The notes below the pieces were generated by a model. The model saw nothing but the letters and a program-made list of their open reading frames with translations, was not told the origin of the DNA and did not search any database. 52,316 bases of DNA from Planctomycetota bacterium (lineage in GTDB: Bacteria; Planctomycetota; UBA8742; UBA2392). The translations under genes and the position numbers were made by a program. Shown here piece by piece: positions 32,817-42,246 of this stretch. Within the stretch, counting starts at the first letter, position 1. Each line of letters begins with the position of its first letter. The stretch is from NCBI GenBank assembly GCA_019186845.1, contig JABARW010000017.1, positions 1 through 52,316 on the forward strand, read 5' to 3'.

Positions 32817-34136
32817 ATGGCAGGCCAACGCCGTCCTACCCAGCCTACGAATCCGATGCTTCGTCAGCCCAGCGGCCGCCAGGCCCCCGCTCCCGCTCCG
32901 GAGCTCGATGCTCCCGCCATTGAGGCCGAGGAGGGTTCGAGCCCGGCGTTTCAGGCGCCGCCCATGGGCCAGAACACCATGGTCATCCAGCAGAACGTCC
33001 AGCGCAAGTTCAATCAGGCCGTGCAGGCCGACGCCGGGGGAGGCGAAGCGTTCTATGGCGCTTCGCTGCTCAACCAGCTTCTGGAGATTGCCGAGTCAGA
33101 AGGCGCATCGGACCTTCACCTCACAGCGGGCGCTCCGCCCGTGCTGCGCATCAACGGCAAGCTCGTTCCGGTCGAGGCCAAATTGCTGACGCCTGACGAC
33201 ACCGAGGCGGGCTTGCGCCAGATTTTGACGGACCGTGAAATGGAGCGGTTCTACGAACACCGCGCCCTGGACTGCACGCACACGACGCCCGACGGCAAGA
33301 ATCGCTTCCGCGTGAGCGCTTATGTGCAGCGCGGTGCGATTACCGTGGTATTCCGCCGCATCCCCAACCAGGTCATGAATTTCCATCAGCTGGGTCTGCC
33401 GCAGGCCGCGGGCAAGCTGCACACGCTCAAGGACGGGTTGATTCTCTGTGTGGGTCCGACGGGCTGTGGCAAGTCCACGACCCTGGCCACGATCATCGAC
33501 CAGATTAACGAGAACTTCAATTACAACATCATCACAATTGAAGACCCCATCGAGTACGTCCACCGCCACAAGCGCTCGCTGGTGAACCAGCGTGAGCTTT
33601 ACAGCGACACGAACAGTTTTGCCGAGGCGCTGCACTTTGCCCTGCGTGAAGACCCCAACGTCATCATGGTGGGTGAAATGCGCGACATCGAGTCCCTGCG
33701 CACGGCGTTGACGGCGGCGGAAACGGGCCACTTGGTGCTATCGACGCTGCACGCCATCGATACCGTGAACACCATTGACCGCATCTGCGCGATGTTCCCC
33801 AGTACGGAGCAGGAGTACATCCGCATGCAGTTGTCCATGGTGCTTCGCGCCGTCATTGCCCAGCGCCTGCTGCCCACGCGCGCCGGCGACAAGCGCGTGA
33901 TGGTGGCCGAGTTGCTCATGGTGACCACAGCCGTGGCCAACTCCATTCGACTGGGTCAGCCTGCGCTGGTCTATCAGGCGCTGGAAACAGGCGCCCAGCA
34001 CGGCATGGTGGCCATGGACAAGTCGCTCATCGACCTCGCTCGCAAAGGCGTCATCGACCCCGACGTGGCCATCCGCCAGGCGCGCTCACAGAAGAAAGTG
34101 GCCGAGCAACTCGGGCGTGCGGGCATGGTCCAGTAA
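32817..34136 (+). CDS. pilT: Type IV pilus retraction ATPase
   Basis: 439 residues, ATG preceded by AAGGGAG. Residues about 80-435 are the PilT hexameric ATPase: LLEIAESEGASDLHL at the N-domain, Walker A GPTGCGKST (213-221), Asp box TIEDPIEYVH, Walker B VIMVGEMRD (282-290) and His box TGHLVLSTLHAIDTVNTIDR. The C-terminal VANSIRLGQ corresponds to the AIRNLIRxGK element that PilT needs for retraction. The first 80 residues are a Pro/Ala/Gln-rich extension not found in ordinary PilT and are probably disordered. It acts at the inner-membrane base of type IV pili in twitching. No other pilus gene lies in the window. Confidence 0.92.
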   Translation: MAGQRRPTQPTNPMLRQPSGRQAPAPAPELDAPAIEAEEGSSPAFQAPPMGQNTMVIQQNVQRKFNQAVQADAGGGEAFYGASLLNQLLEIAESEGASDLHLTAGAPPVLRINGKLVPVEAKLLTPDDTEAGLRQILTDREMERFYEHRALDCTHTTPDGKNRFRVSAYVQRGAITVVFRRIPNQVMNFHQLGLPQAAGKLHTLKDGLILCVGPTGCGKSTTLATIIDQINENFNYNIITIEDPIEYVHRHKRSLVNQRELYSDTNSFAEALHFALREDPNVIMVGEMRDIESLRTALTAAETGHLVLSTLHAIDTVNTIDRICAMFPSTEQEYIRMQLSMVLRAVIAQRLLPTRAGDKRVMVAELLMVTTAVANSIRLGQPALVYQALETGAQHGMVAMDKSLIDLARKGVIDPDVAIRQARSQKKVAEQLGRAGMVQ

Positions 34137-34205
34137 ACAGGAACTCTCGCGCGTCGGCTCGGCCGGCTCACGGCCCCGGGCGCACGAGGTGGTACGCGAG
34201 AACCC

Positions 34206-35393
34206 ATGATCAACCTAGATCAGAACGCTACGACTCCCGTCGCCGACGAGGTACTTGCTGAGCTGGTGCGTTGTACCCGCGAGTACGACGGCAATTCCTC
34301 CAGCGGGCACTCCATTGGCGTGAAGGCCGGTAGTTTCCTTGACGAATGCCGCAAGCGCGTGGCCAGGGCGCTCAACGCCAAGCTTCCCTCCGAGATCGTC
34401 TTTACCTCCGGAGGCACGGAAAGCGATAACACCGCCGTAGAGGGCATCGCCTATGCCATGCAGCAGGCGGGGCGCGGCAACCACCTGATTACCAGTGCGA
34501 TTGAACACCGCGCGGTCCTGGCACCCTGCGAGTTCCTCACCAAGCACGGGTTTGAGCTTACGGTCCTGCCGGTCAATGAAGTGGGCTGCGTGCGCTTTGA
34601 AGACGTGCAGAAGGCATTGCGCCCCACGACGATCCTTATTTCGGTCATGCTGGCCAACAACGAGATCGGAACGATTCAGCCGATCAGCGAGATCTCCAGG
34701 CTGGCTCGCGCCCGAGGCATTTGCGTTCATACTGATGCGGTGCAGGCCGTAGGCAAGTTACCGGTGGACGTGCAGGCCCTGGGTGTCCATGCCCTTTCGC
34801 TTTCGGCTCACAAATTCTACGGGCCCAAGGGCGTGGGGGTACTTTACCTGCAGCAGGGCACCCCGTTTACGCCCTTCATGCTGGGCGGGACACACGAGCA
34901 TAATTATCGCGCGGGCACCGTGGCTGTTCCGCAGATTGGCGCACTGGCCAAGGCTCTCGAGTACGCCGAAGGCAAGCGCCAGAAGTACGGCGCTGAACTG
35001 CGGCGCCTTCGCGATCTGCTGATCTCGCTGGTGCTTGAGAAGGTCCCGGGCAGCCACGTGAACGGCGATGTCAAGCACTGTACGCCCAACACCGCGAGCA
35101 TCCGCTTTGACGGCGTTTACGGCGGTCATCTGCTGCGAAAGCTGGATACGCTGGGGGTGCTGGCCAGCGCGGGTTCAGCCTGCATGTGGGAGCGCACCAA
35201 ACCCAGCCATGTGCTCACCGCGCTGGGCCTGACGGACGAGCAGGGCGGCGGCACGCTGCGGTTTTCGCTGGGTTACGACAACTCCGAAGCCGAGATCCGC
35301 GAAGTCGCCAACATCCTGGCCCGCGTGGTTCCTGAAATGCGTCGCAACCCGCCGGCTGAGGTTTCTCCTCCCCTGGCCCGCGCTTCTCATTGA
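34206..35393 (+). CDS. Cysteine desulfurase (NifS/IscS type)
   Basis: A 395-residue PLP enzyme that takes sulfur from cysteine as a protein persulfide for iron-sulfur clusters, thio-tRNA or molybdopterin. Class I landmarks: NATTP, FTSGGTESDNTA (66-77), His101 (IEHRAV), Asp177 and Gln180 (HTDAVQAVGK), Schiff-base Lys203 (SAHKFYGPKG) and catalytic Cys326 in the flexible loop (GSACMWERTKPSHVL). The loop replaces the usual SSG serines with MWER, which may alter acceptor choice. No IscU or other Suf/Isc gene is adjacent. It follows pilT after 69 bases and is closed by a clear terminator. Confidence 0.92.
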   Translation: MINLDQNATTPVADEVLAELVRCTREYDGNSSSGHSIGVKAGSFLDECRKRVARALNAKLPSEIVFTSGGTESDNTAVEGIAYAMQQAGRGNHLITSAIEHRAVLAPCEFLTKHGFELTVLPVNEVGCVRFEDVQKALRPTTILISVMLANNEIGTIQPISEISRLARARGICVHTDAVQAVGKLPVDVQALGVHALSLSAHKFYGPKGVGVLYLQQGTPFTPFMLGGTHEHNYRAGTVAVPQIGALAKALEYAEGKRQKYGAELRRLRDLLISLVLEKVPGSHVNGDVKHCTPNTASIRFDGVYGGHLLRKLDTLGVLASAGSACMWERTKPSHVLTALGLTDEQGGGTLRFSLGYDNSEAEIREVANILARVVPEMRRNPPAEVSPPLARASH

Positions 35394-35413
35394 CGCCATG
35401 CTTTCTACAGGCG

Positions 35414-35439
35414 GCAGGGACTTTGAGTCCCTGCTTTCT
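35414..35439 (+). terminator. Intrinsic terminator after the cysteine desulfurase gene
   Basis: A perfect 9-bp stem, GCAGGGACT with AGTCCCTGC, around a 3-base loop is followed by TTTCT. It lies 20 bases after the stop. Confidence 0.85.
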
Positions 35440-35482
35440 GGCGTGAGTTGTTCCAGAAACAATGGCGGTTGTCCGCTTTAGC

Positions 35483-37057
35483 CTACTGGGTAAGAATCTT
35501 CTCTCGGCGCTGGGCCTGTTCCTGGCGGTACTTCTCGCGCATCGCCACGGCCTCCGCGCGCCGCTTGGCGTCTGGGTCTTCGAGGTACTTCACGCGGTGG
35601 TGGTACATGGCGGCCAGGCTCTTGACGAGAGAGTCCTCGACCTTGGCCAGTTCCTGGCGCGTGATGTCGCACTCGTCGAACTGGCCATCGAGCAGCTTGG
35701 CCGTGATCGTCTCGCGAACCATGTTGCGCAGATCGTCGGGGTGCTGCAGGCCGCCTGCGAAGCGGCTGCGGGCCGTGGCTTCCACGTGGTCGGCTATCGC
35801 GCTGATGGCTGCTTCCTTGGTTTGCGGTTTGGGGCCGGGATAGCGGAACTGCGACTCCAGTATGGTCTCGCCGTCCTTGGCCTGCTGCTTGGCCTTGTAA
35901 TAGAAGTACTTCACCGTGCTGGTGCCGTGATGGCCGGTGATGAAGTCTTCGATGGCAGAAGGCAGCTTGTGCTTGCGCGCAATCAGAATGCCGTCGGACA
36001 CGTGGCTGATGATGATCATCGCGCTCATCATGGGGCTCAGCCGGTCGTGGAGAAGCTTGGATTCGGGCTCGTTCTCCGTGAAATACTCCGGCCGCACCAT
36101 CTTGCCCAGATCGTGGAACATGACACCGACTTCCGCCAGCAGGCCGTTGCCGCCGATGGCCTCCACGGCGCGCTTGGTGAAGTTCGCGACATTGCGAGTG
36201 TGCTGGTAGGTGCCGGGCGCCCGCTCCTGCATCATCTGCAGCAGCGGGTGTTCACGTTCCAGCAGCTCAATCAGGCGCAAGTCCGTCGTGATATTGAACA
36301 GGCGTTCCAGCACCGGCAGCACGAAGGTCGCCAACACGCCCAGCACCACACCGCGCGCGAGCGACACGCCGATCCATGAAGCCAGCTCGATCCAGTCAGA
36401 GGCGTGCCAGGCTCCTGCCAGAAACAGGGCGGCAATGAGGGCGCCCTGCGCGGCACCGCCCGCCAGCCCTACCATGGCCAGCTTGTAACGTGAGCGCAGG
36501 TTATTCGTGAATAGGACGGCCGTGAGCGAGCCCACCAGCAGGACCAGCACCGGCAAAGGCTCAAATCGTTCAGCCCTGAGCGCGACCAGCGTCACGGCGA
36601 TGGCGGCGAACAGCGTGGCATCCAGGGCAAAGCGCTGGTCGAACACCACGGCATATACGATGCCAAACAACATGAGCGGTACGAACCACTCAAAGCGAAG
36701 CACACCCAGCTCGAAGTTTCGGGCCAACTGCGCTCCCGCAACGCAAATCAGCAGGGAAGCCCCAAACAAGATCTGCTTGCGACTTTCCTGTAGAAACGCC
36801 GGGCGAAATCGCTGCAAATAGAACAGATACATGGCCGCAAAGCAGCCGATGAGCAGTGCGTTGCCGCCCACGATTGCGGGCGTAAGCCCGGTGTAAGGAA
36901 CGAGTACAATGGCCAGCATCAGCAGCGCAAAGGTGCTGACCGCGGCCAGGCGCACGCTCCAGACTGACCAGTCGATTCTGCGCTGGGCGCGCTCGGTTTC
37001 CCCGAGGCGCTGCTCAATGAGCTCCAGGCGCTGGTCCACGATGTCTTGAGTGGCCAT
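35483..37057 (-). CDS. PgpH-like membrane HD phosphodiesterase (probable c-di-AMP hydrolase)
   Basis: 524 residues, ATG preceded by GAGGGAG. After an N-terminal amphipathic stretch come seven or eight hydrophobic spans (about 32-250), then a cytoplasmic HD domain. Its metal residues are His286 (PGTYQHTRNVANF), His315-Asp316 (FHDLGKM), His352 and His376-His377 (TGHHGT), with the TENEPESK element. This is the PgpH arrangement that degrades cyclic di-AMP to pApA, controlling potassium and turgor. Canonical PgpH has a large extracellular 7TMR-HDED domain before the membrane part; here it is missing, so sensing differs. A Lys/Arg/Gln-rich helix ends the protein. It is divergent from the beta-barrel gene. 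Confidence 0.88.
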   Translation of the reverse strand: MATQDIVDQRLELIEQRLGETERAQRRIDWSVWSVRLAAVSTFALLMLAIVLVPYTGLTPAIVGGNALLIGCFAAMYLFYLQRFRPAFLQESRKQILFGASLLICVAGAQLARNFELGVLRFEWFVPLMLFGIVYAVVFDQRFALDATLFAAIAVTLVALRAERFEPLPVLVLLVGSLTAVLFTNNLRSRYKLAMVGLAGGAAQGALIAALFLAGAWHASDWIELASWIGVSLARGVVLGVLATFVLPVLERLFNITTDLRLIELLEREHPLLQMMQERAPGTYQHTRNVANFTKRAVEAIGGNGLLAEVGVMFHDLGKMVRPEYFTENEPESKLLHDRLSPMMSAMIIISHVSDGILIARKHKLPSAIEDFITGHHGTSTVKYFYYKAKQQAKDGETILESQFRYPGPKPQTKEAAISAIADHVEATARSRFAGGLQHPDDLRNMVRETITAKLLDGQFDECDITRQELAKVEDSLVKSLAAMYHHRVKYLEDPDAKRRAEAVAMREKYRQEQAQRREKILTQ

Positions 37058-37087
37058 TGTCTCCCTCGCGGGCGCCCAACGGCCCCG

Positions 37088-37107
37088 CCATGCCCTTTAC
37101 GGCATGG
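37088..37107. promoter_or_regulatory. Inverted repeat between the divergent PgpH and beta-barrel genes
   Basis: CCATGCC (37088-37094) and GGCATGG (37101-37107) form a perfect 7-bp inverted repeat with a 6-base spacer, about 30 bases upstream of the PgpH-like gene. It could be an operator or leader hairpin. The remaining 140 bases up to 37245 hold no motif that I can support. Confidence 0.35.
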
Positions 37108-37244
37108 TTCCATAGCACCCAATCACATCGGTTACGTCAAGGTTTGGCTGAAGGGGTCGCCACTGATTTCGCTAACGTTTGGCGCCATGGGGCGTTACAC
37201 TCCTTGCTTCGCACCCCACAGAGGCAACCCCAGACGGGCCTTGT

Positions 37245-38144
37245 ATGTTTCGATGGACCAATTTCGCTCTCTGCTTTATCTCCCTAAGTCTTTTTTGCTC
37301 TGCCCTTTGCGCTGAGAACATTGATTACTTCCCGCGTGTGCGTTCGATTCAGGACCTCGTCGAGCGCGCGTCTGGCAGCAAGTACAAGGACAAGACCACG
37401 TTGCTGGGCAACGAGTTGTTTTCATTCGGTGCCAGCGCAGGCTACACCAGTGACTACTACTGGCGCGGCTACCAGCTCTTTAATGAAGACCTCCTGGCTT
37501 ACGCCGACGGTTATGTAAACATCTATGGTTTCGAGGCCAGCGTTTGGACGATGTACAACTTCAATCGCTCGAACCTGCGCCCCACGGAAACCGATTACCG
37601 CTTCCGCTACCAGTTCGAAATCGAAGGCACTATCATTTCGCTGGGTTATACATGGTACGACTTTGCCGGATCCGACGGATCTCTGGGCAAACCCAACCAG
37701 GGCTTTGGCAAGAAGGCACCCAAAGAGTTCCCTGACGATCGCTTCCCCAGTTCCATCCATGAGGCGCAGCTAAGCCTCAGCTACTTTCCTTCGGTGCTGC
37801 AGGCCGGCGGTGTCAACTTGCTGTTCACGGTCAACGTGTTCCAGCGTCTCGACGATGAGGGCACGCGCATCGAAAGTAGCGTCACGGTCTTTGTGGAAAG
37901 CCCGCAGTTCACGATCTTCGGCGATTACTTTTCGATCACGACTACAACAACTTATCAGCACCGCTACCTGACCAATCGTTCGTATTTCCAGGGCCAGACC
38001 ACGCATGGGCGCCTGGTGTACAACCTGGACAAGTACCGCATCGCCCCGATTTTCTTTGTCATCGAGGGCATCTACTACACGGGGTTCAACAAGGACCTGG
38101 TGGACGGTTTCTACTTCGGGGGAAGCATCAACATCCGGTTTTAG
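37245..38144 (+). CDS. Predicted outer-membrane beta-barrel protein
   Basis: About 299 residues. The ATG at 37245 gives a Sec signal peptide (FALCFISLSLFCSALC, cleavage near residue 23, ahead of ENIDY); no strong ribosome site precedes it and the frame is open from 37179. The mature part is full of alternating, aromatic-rich strands (SFGASAGYTSDYYWRGYQ, YRFRYQFEIEGTIISLGY, FTIFGDYFSITTTTTYQHR) and ends in INIRF, the C-terminal Phe typical of barrels inserted by BamA. Ten to twelve strands are likely. It supports a diderm cell plan. It lies directly upstream of an AsmA-like envelope protein with a 27-base gap, so they probably form one transcript. Confidence 0.75.
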   Translation: MFRWTNFALCFISLSLFCSALCAENIDYFPRVRSIQDLVERASGSKYKDKTTLLGNELFSFGASAGYTSDYYWRGYQLFNEDLLAYADGYVNIYGFEASVWTMYNFNRSNLRPTETDYRFRYQFEIEGTIISLGYTWYDFAGSDGSLGKPNQGFGKKAPKEFPDDRFPSSIHEAQLSLSYFPSVLQAGGVNLLFTVNVFQRLDDEGTRIESSVTVFVESPQFTIFGDYFSITTTTTYQHRYLTNRSYFQGQTTHGRLVYNLDKYRIAPIFFVIEGIYYTGFNKDLVDGFYFGGSINIRF

Positions 38145-38171
38145 AGGGCTGCGGCCGCGCCCCGAAGGGCT

Positions 38172-41100
38172 GTGACCTCGCAGGGGGCCATCAGCCTCAA
38201 CTCGCCGCACCCACTACGCCGAGGGGCAGCTCTCGCCAACATGGCTTCAGCGACGCCGCGATCCAGTCCCTTGTCCGCCGTCCGCTTCTTCGTGCTCGGC
38301 GTTTTTTCCCGCATAATCCGGCGCGGGTTTTTCCGGCTGGTGCTGCTCTTCTTCCTGCTGTTCTTCCTCGCGCCCATGGTGGCCGTCAACGTGCTGGCCA
38401 ATCGCAGCACGGGCAACTGGCTGCTGGAGCAGGCCGTTGGGGAGGTCTTTAACACCGAACTGGCGACCGTCGCATGGGACCAGCCATTGACGGAAGTGAC
38501 TGGACCCGGCCTGTCGCTCATGGGCACGGTGACCTATCGCAACATCGTGGTCAAGCGCCGCCTGCCGCTCTCGCCCCCCGGTACCCGATTCGATTATGCT
38601 CTCGTCGAGCTGCCGGAGCTGGTTCTACGCTACGATTTCAAGCGGCTGCCGGGCCTGCCAATTACCCGCGTTGAAGTGCCCAAGCCGGCGTCGCTCTACT
38701 TCAATACCCAGGGCGGGCGCTGGCTCGACGCCGACCTCTTCAAACCCGGCGGCGGCGAAGACTCCGGTTTCCCGCGTCTGCCCCAGTTCATTCTGCGTAA
38801 CGCCCAGGTTCGCGTCCGGGCTGACTCGGTCCTGCGTCCCCCCGAAGACCTGCCCGCTGACGTCGCTGGAGGGCCGCGCGACTGGTATGACTTCTTTGTC
38901 AACGATCTGTCGCTGCTTCCCAGTCGCGCCAACCCTGACGCCTTTGATCTGTCCGGTCGTGCATCGGGCATTCCCTTTGGCAGTTTTGACCTAGCGGGCA
39001 GCGTGGCCCGTGACGGCAGCCGTGTCGAGGTACTGTTTGCACAGCGCGGGATGAAGCTGGACGGCAATCTGGTCTCGGCCCTGAGTATCGAGGTCAGGCG
39101 CATCTATGACCAGTTCCAGATTGAGGGTGTAGCGGACATCGCCTGCCGCCTCGTGATTCCCGAGAAGAAGCCCCTCGACTTCCAGGCCGACATCGACATC
39201 TATGATGGGCGCCTGTGCTTCGTGGGCTTTCCACTTCAGGTGACGCCGGCCACGGCGCGTCTGCACGTGCACAACAACCGCGTGGTTATCGAGGCCATCC
39301 GTGGACGTCGCGACAGCGCCTCGGTCCTCGTGACTGGAGAGGTCAGCAACATCGGCAGCATTGGCGAGAACCTACAGGTCAGCGTGGACATCCGTGACCT
39401 CTTGGTCGACGAGCGCTTCAGGTTGGGCCTGCTGGAGGCGCGGTTGCAGCCGGGCAATGAAAACCCGGAGACTGGTCGGCCATGGCCCGCCGAAGCCTGG
39501 ACACCCGCCCTGATTCCGCCGCGCGCGCGCTGGGAAAGCGACGCCGAATGGCGGCGCCGTCAAGGTTATCCAGAGTGGCCGGGACAGGACATGACGGCCG
39601 GCGGAGTGGTCTACCCGAATCTCGATGCAGTGCTTCCCTTTGTGGCGCGCGGATTTGTGCCCACGGGCTACTGCAACTTCCGCCTGGACACGCGAGAAAC
39701 CTGGAAGGGGGGTTACGAATCCATCAAGCTGCCCGATGGCCGGACGACGCAAAAACGCATCACGGACCGTGACCAGAAGTGGTGGGTCTATGTGCGCGAT
39801 GCCTCCGCCTGTTACGTCGGATTGCCCGAGCAGAATGAGGGAGGCTTCCCTATTCCCATCTATCGTGGGTTTGGCGTGGTTGAGGGTACGGTCAAGTCCG
39901 GGACGCCCAGTGTGTTTCTGGTGCGCGGTTACAACGCCGACGAACTGGCCCGCATTCCAGAAGCTGAAGAGCGAGGCATGCGGCCTTCCTCGTTCTTGTC
40001 GGCGGAGCGATCCAAGCCCGGGCAGCGGGTAAACCTGCGTGCCACGTACCGCGATCCGGAAATGGGTCCACCGGATCTCGTCCTGAACATCAACAGCGAA
40101 GGCATCGACGTTGATGAGACTTTCAAGGACGCCCTGCCCAAGAACATCCGTGACATTGTCGAGACCTTCCAGCCCCGGGGCCGGGCCGATGTGGAGTCCG
40201 CCGAGGTGAAGATCATTCCGGCCTTGGACAAGATTGACTATCAGTTCACGATCAAAGCCAAGGGTGTGATGGCGCGCTATCAGTTTGAGGGCGCTTCGAG
40301 GCCTGTGGAGTTGTCTGACATTCAGGGCAACTTGCGCATCAACAACATTACGGGTGTGGTGGAAGTTTCCAGCGTGCGCGGACGCCTTGCCGGCAGCCAG
40401 GTGTACCTTGATGTCACCTACCGCGTCGGAGAGCGGGATCCGGCTATTTCGTTTTCTGCCGGCGCTGAGGACTTCGCCATCGTTCCGGTGATCGCGGACA
40501 TGCTTCCGCCGCAGTTATCGCAGGTGTTCACTGACTTCGAGCCCGCGGGCAACATCCTGCTGCGGGTGGCGGGAACTCGGGATGTGCCCGGTGAGGCCAA
40601 TCGCATCGGCACAGAGGTGTCCTTTCGCGGTGGATCAGCCCGCTACGTGAAGTTCCCTTACCTGCTGACTTCCATGACCGGCCGGGTTTTCGTCGAGATT
40701 ACCGACGGTCAGGTCGTTGTTTCACTGCAGGAATTGGGCGGCACGGGCAGCAGCAAGGACAGTTCGATTCGCGTGGGAGGGCACGTTCAGGTGCCGCTGG
40801 CGCAGGAAGGCGCCGAAGCGGGCAAGGTGCGTTATGACCTGCACGTTCGGGCGTCGCGGATCAACATAGACGATGCGCTGATCGATGCCCTGGTCGAGTT
40901 GTTCCGCGAGAAAGGCCAAACCGAGAAGCCCGCTGTTGTGCGATTCATCGAAGATCTGAATATCACCGGCACCATCGGCATCGACGCGCGGCTGGCGGCC
41001 ACCGAACAGGGTGAAAATGTCTGGGGGGTGGAGATATCGCTCGAAGGCTGCGCGATGAACTACACCAAGTTTCCCTATCCCGTCAGCGACCTCACCGGAA

Positions 41101-42245
41101 CCGTCATCATCGACGGGACAGATCTGGAGTTTCAGGGCGTGCAGGGCCGCGCCGAAGGCCAGGGAAAGGTGATGCTGACCGAGGCCTCATACGCAGCCGA
41201 GCAGGGTTGGCGCGTTGCCCTCAGCGCTCGCACTGTGCCCTTCACCGCGACCCTGCGCAATGCGTTGCCTCAGGCGCTTATGGCGCGCTTTGACGCGGCC
41301 AAGCCTGATGGCGTATTCGACATCGACATCGCGCTTCAGGGCAAGGACGAGGCTTTCTCCTTCCAGTGCGCCATGGACCTGCATGACACCAGCCTCGATC
41401 TGGGCCTGCATTTCGACAAAGTCAACGCGAGGGTGGACTTTTCCGGCCTGTTGCAGGGCGACAAGCGCCGCGCCAATGGCAGCCTCAGGGTGGACAGCCT
41501 TCTATGGAAGGATGCGCGCTTCAACGACCTGACTACAAGTGTGCAGTTCGTGAATGACCGCCTGGTCCTGCCCAATCTCCGCGGACTGGTCTACGGAGGA
41601 AGTGTGGAGGGATCCTTGAGCGTGACAGAGGCCGGCTACGAAGGCCAGGTACAGGTGCGCGGCGCGGATTTGGGCGAACTCGGACGCACGGCATTTCCTA
41701 AGGCCGGCCAGCTCCAGGGCGCCATTGACGGGGAACTGGTCTTCTACAGTCAGCCGGACCGCAACGGCCAGATTGGCCGCGGCCGCGTGGATGTGGCTGC
41801 GTTTGATGCAACTTCCTCCGATCCCAAGCGCCGAGAGGCCAAGCTGGCCGAAGTGCCTCTGTTCAGCCAGATATTTGCGACTACCAAGAACCCCCAGAAT
41901 TTTGACGAGGGCCACGTCTTCTTCTGGCTGGGGCCGGACCGCCTGACCATCCGTGAGATGGACTTCGTCAGCGATGCCGCGCGCGTCGAGGTTTTCGGAG
42001 GCGATGACGAGAACTACATCATTTACGACACGGCCGAGATGCGAATGAAGCTTTTCTTCACGATTGCGCCTCGGGCGCCGACCATCCCAGGCATTCAGCA
42101 GATCTTCGACCTGCTCAAGCAGATTCTGTTTCCCCTGTACGTGACGGGCACGCTCAATTCGCCGAAAGTCGAACCGTTCAGCCTCGAGCAGAAGGATCTG
42201 GATTCGCAACGTGACCAGTTCCCGCGGCCTCCTCGGGAGAACTGA
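38172..42245 (+). CDS. AsmA/TamB-like giant envelope protein
   Basis: Up to 1357 residues; the ATG at 38241 (residue 24) is an alternative start to the GTG at 38172. One N-terminal transmembrane helix (about 55-75, FFRLVLLFFLLFFLAPMVAV) anchors it in the inner membrane. The rest is beta-strand rich, with many repeated amphipathic strand units (for example VRGRLAGSQVYLDV, and SVRGRL / GVQGRAEGQG at about 740 and 990), and would lie in the periplasm. The C-terminus, with IPGIQQIFDLLKQILFPLYV then TGTLNSPKV, matches the AsmA-like C-terminal region of YhdP/TamB relatives. These bridge-like proteins are thought to move phospholipid between membranes or assist outer-membrane assembly. The upstream barrel gene fits. 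Confidence 0.8.
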   Translation: MTSQGAISLNSPHPLRRGAALANMASATPRSSPLSAVRFFVLGVFSRIIRRGFFRLVLLFFLLFFLAPMVAVNVLANRSTGNWLLEQAVGEVFNTELATVAWDQPLTEVTGPGLSLMGTVTYRNIVVKRRLPLSPPGTRFDYALVELPELVLRYDFKRLPGLPITRVEVPKPASLYFNTQGGRWLDADLFKPGGGEDSGFPRLPQFILRNAQVRVRADSVLRPPEDLPADVAGGPRDWYDFFVNDLSLLPSRANPDAFDLSGRASGIPFGSFDLAGSVARDGSRVEVLFAQRGMKLDGNLVSALSIEVRRIYDQFQIEGVADIACRLVIPEKKPLDFQADIDIYDGRLCFVGFPLQVTPATARLHVHNNRVVIEAIRGRRDSASVLVTGEVSNIGSIGENLQVSVDIRDLLVDERFRLGLLEARLQPGNENPETGRPWPAEAWTPALIPPRARWESDAEWRRRQGYPEWPGQDMTAGGVVYPNLDAVLPFVARGFVPTGYCNFRLDTRETWKGGYESIKLPDGRTTQKRITDRDQKWWVYVRDASACYVGLPEQNEGGFPIPIYRGFGVVEGTVKSGTPSVFLVRGYNADELARIPEAEERGMRPSSFLSAERSKPGQRVNLRATYRDPEMGPPDLVLNINSEGIDVDETFKDALPKNIRDIVETFQPRGRADVESAEVKIIPALDKIDYQFTIKAKGVMARYQFEGASRPVELSDIQGNLRINNITGVVEVSSVRGRLAGSQVYLDVTYRVGERDPAISFSAGAEDFAIVPVIADMLPPQLSQVFTDFEPAGNILLRVAGTRDVPGEANRIGTEVSFRGGSARYVKFPYLLTSMTGRVFVEITDGQVVVSLQELGGTGSSKDSSIRVGGHVQVPLAQEGAEAGKVRYDLHVRASRINIDDALIDALVELFREKGQTEKPAVVRFIEDLNITGTIGIDARLAATEQGENVWGVEISLEGCAMNYTKFPYPVSDLTGTVIIDGTDLEFQGVQGRAEGQGKVMLTEASYAAEQGWRVALSARTVPFTATLRNALPQALMARFDAAKPDGVFDIDIALQGKDEAFSFQCAMDLHDTSLDLGLHFDKVNARVDFSGLLQGDKRRANGSLRVDSLLWKDARFNDLTTSVQFVNDRLVLPNLRGLVYGGSVEGSLSVTEAGYEGQVQVRGADLGELGRTAFPKAGQLQGAIDGELVFYSQPDRNGQIGRGRVDVAAFDATSSDPKRREAKLAEVPLFSQIFATTKNPQNFDEGHVFFWLGPDRLTIREMDFVSDAARVEVFGGDDENYIIYDTAEMRMKLFFTIAPRAPTIPGIQQIFDLLKQILFPLYVTGTLNSPKVEPFSLEQKDLDSQRDQFPRPPREN

Positions 42246-42246
42246 A

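Noticed and set aside
32643..32828. 62-residue N-terminal extension of ManA
   Set aside because: It overlaps the divergent pilT start and is not like any ManA; the ATG at 32642 begins with the conserved region.
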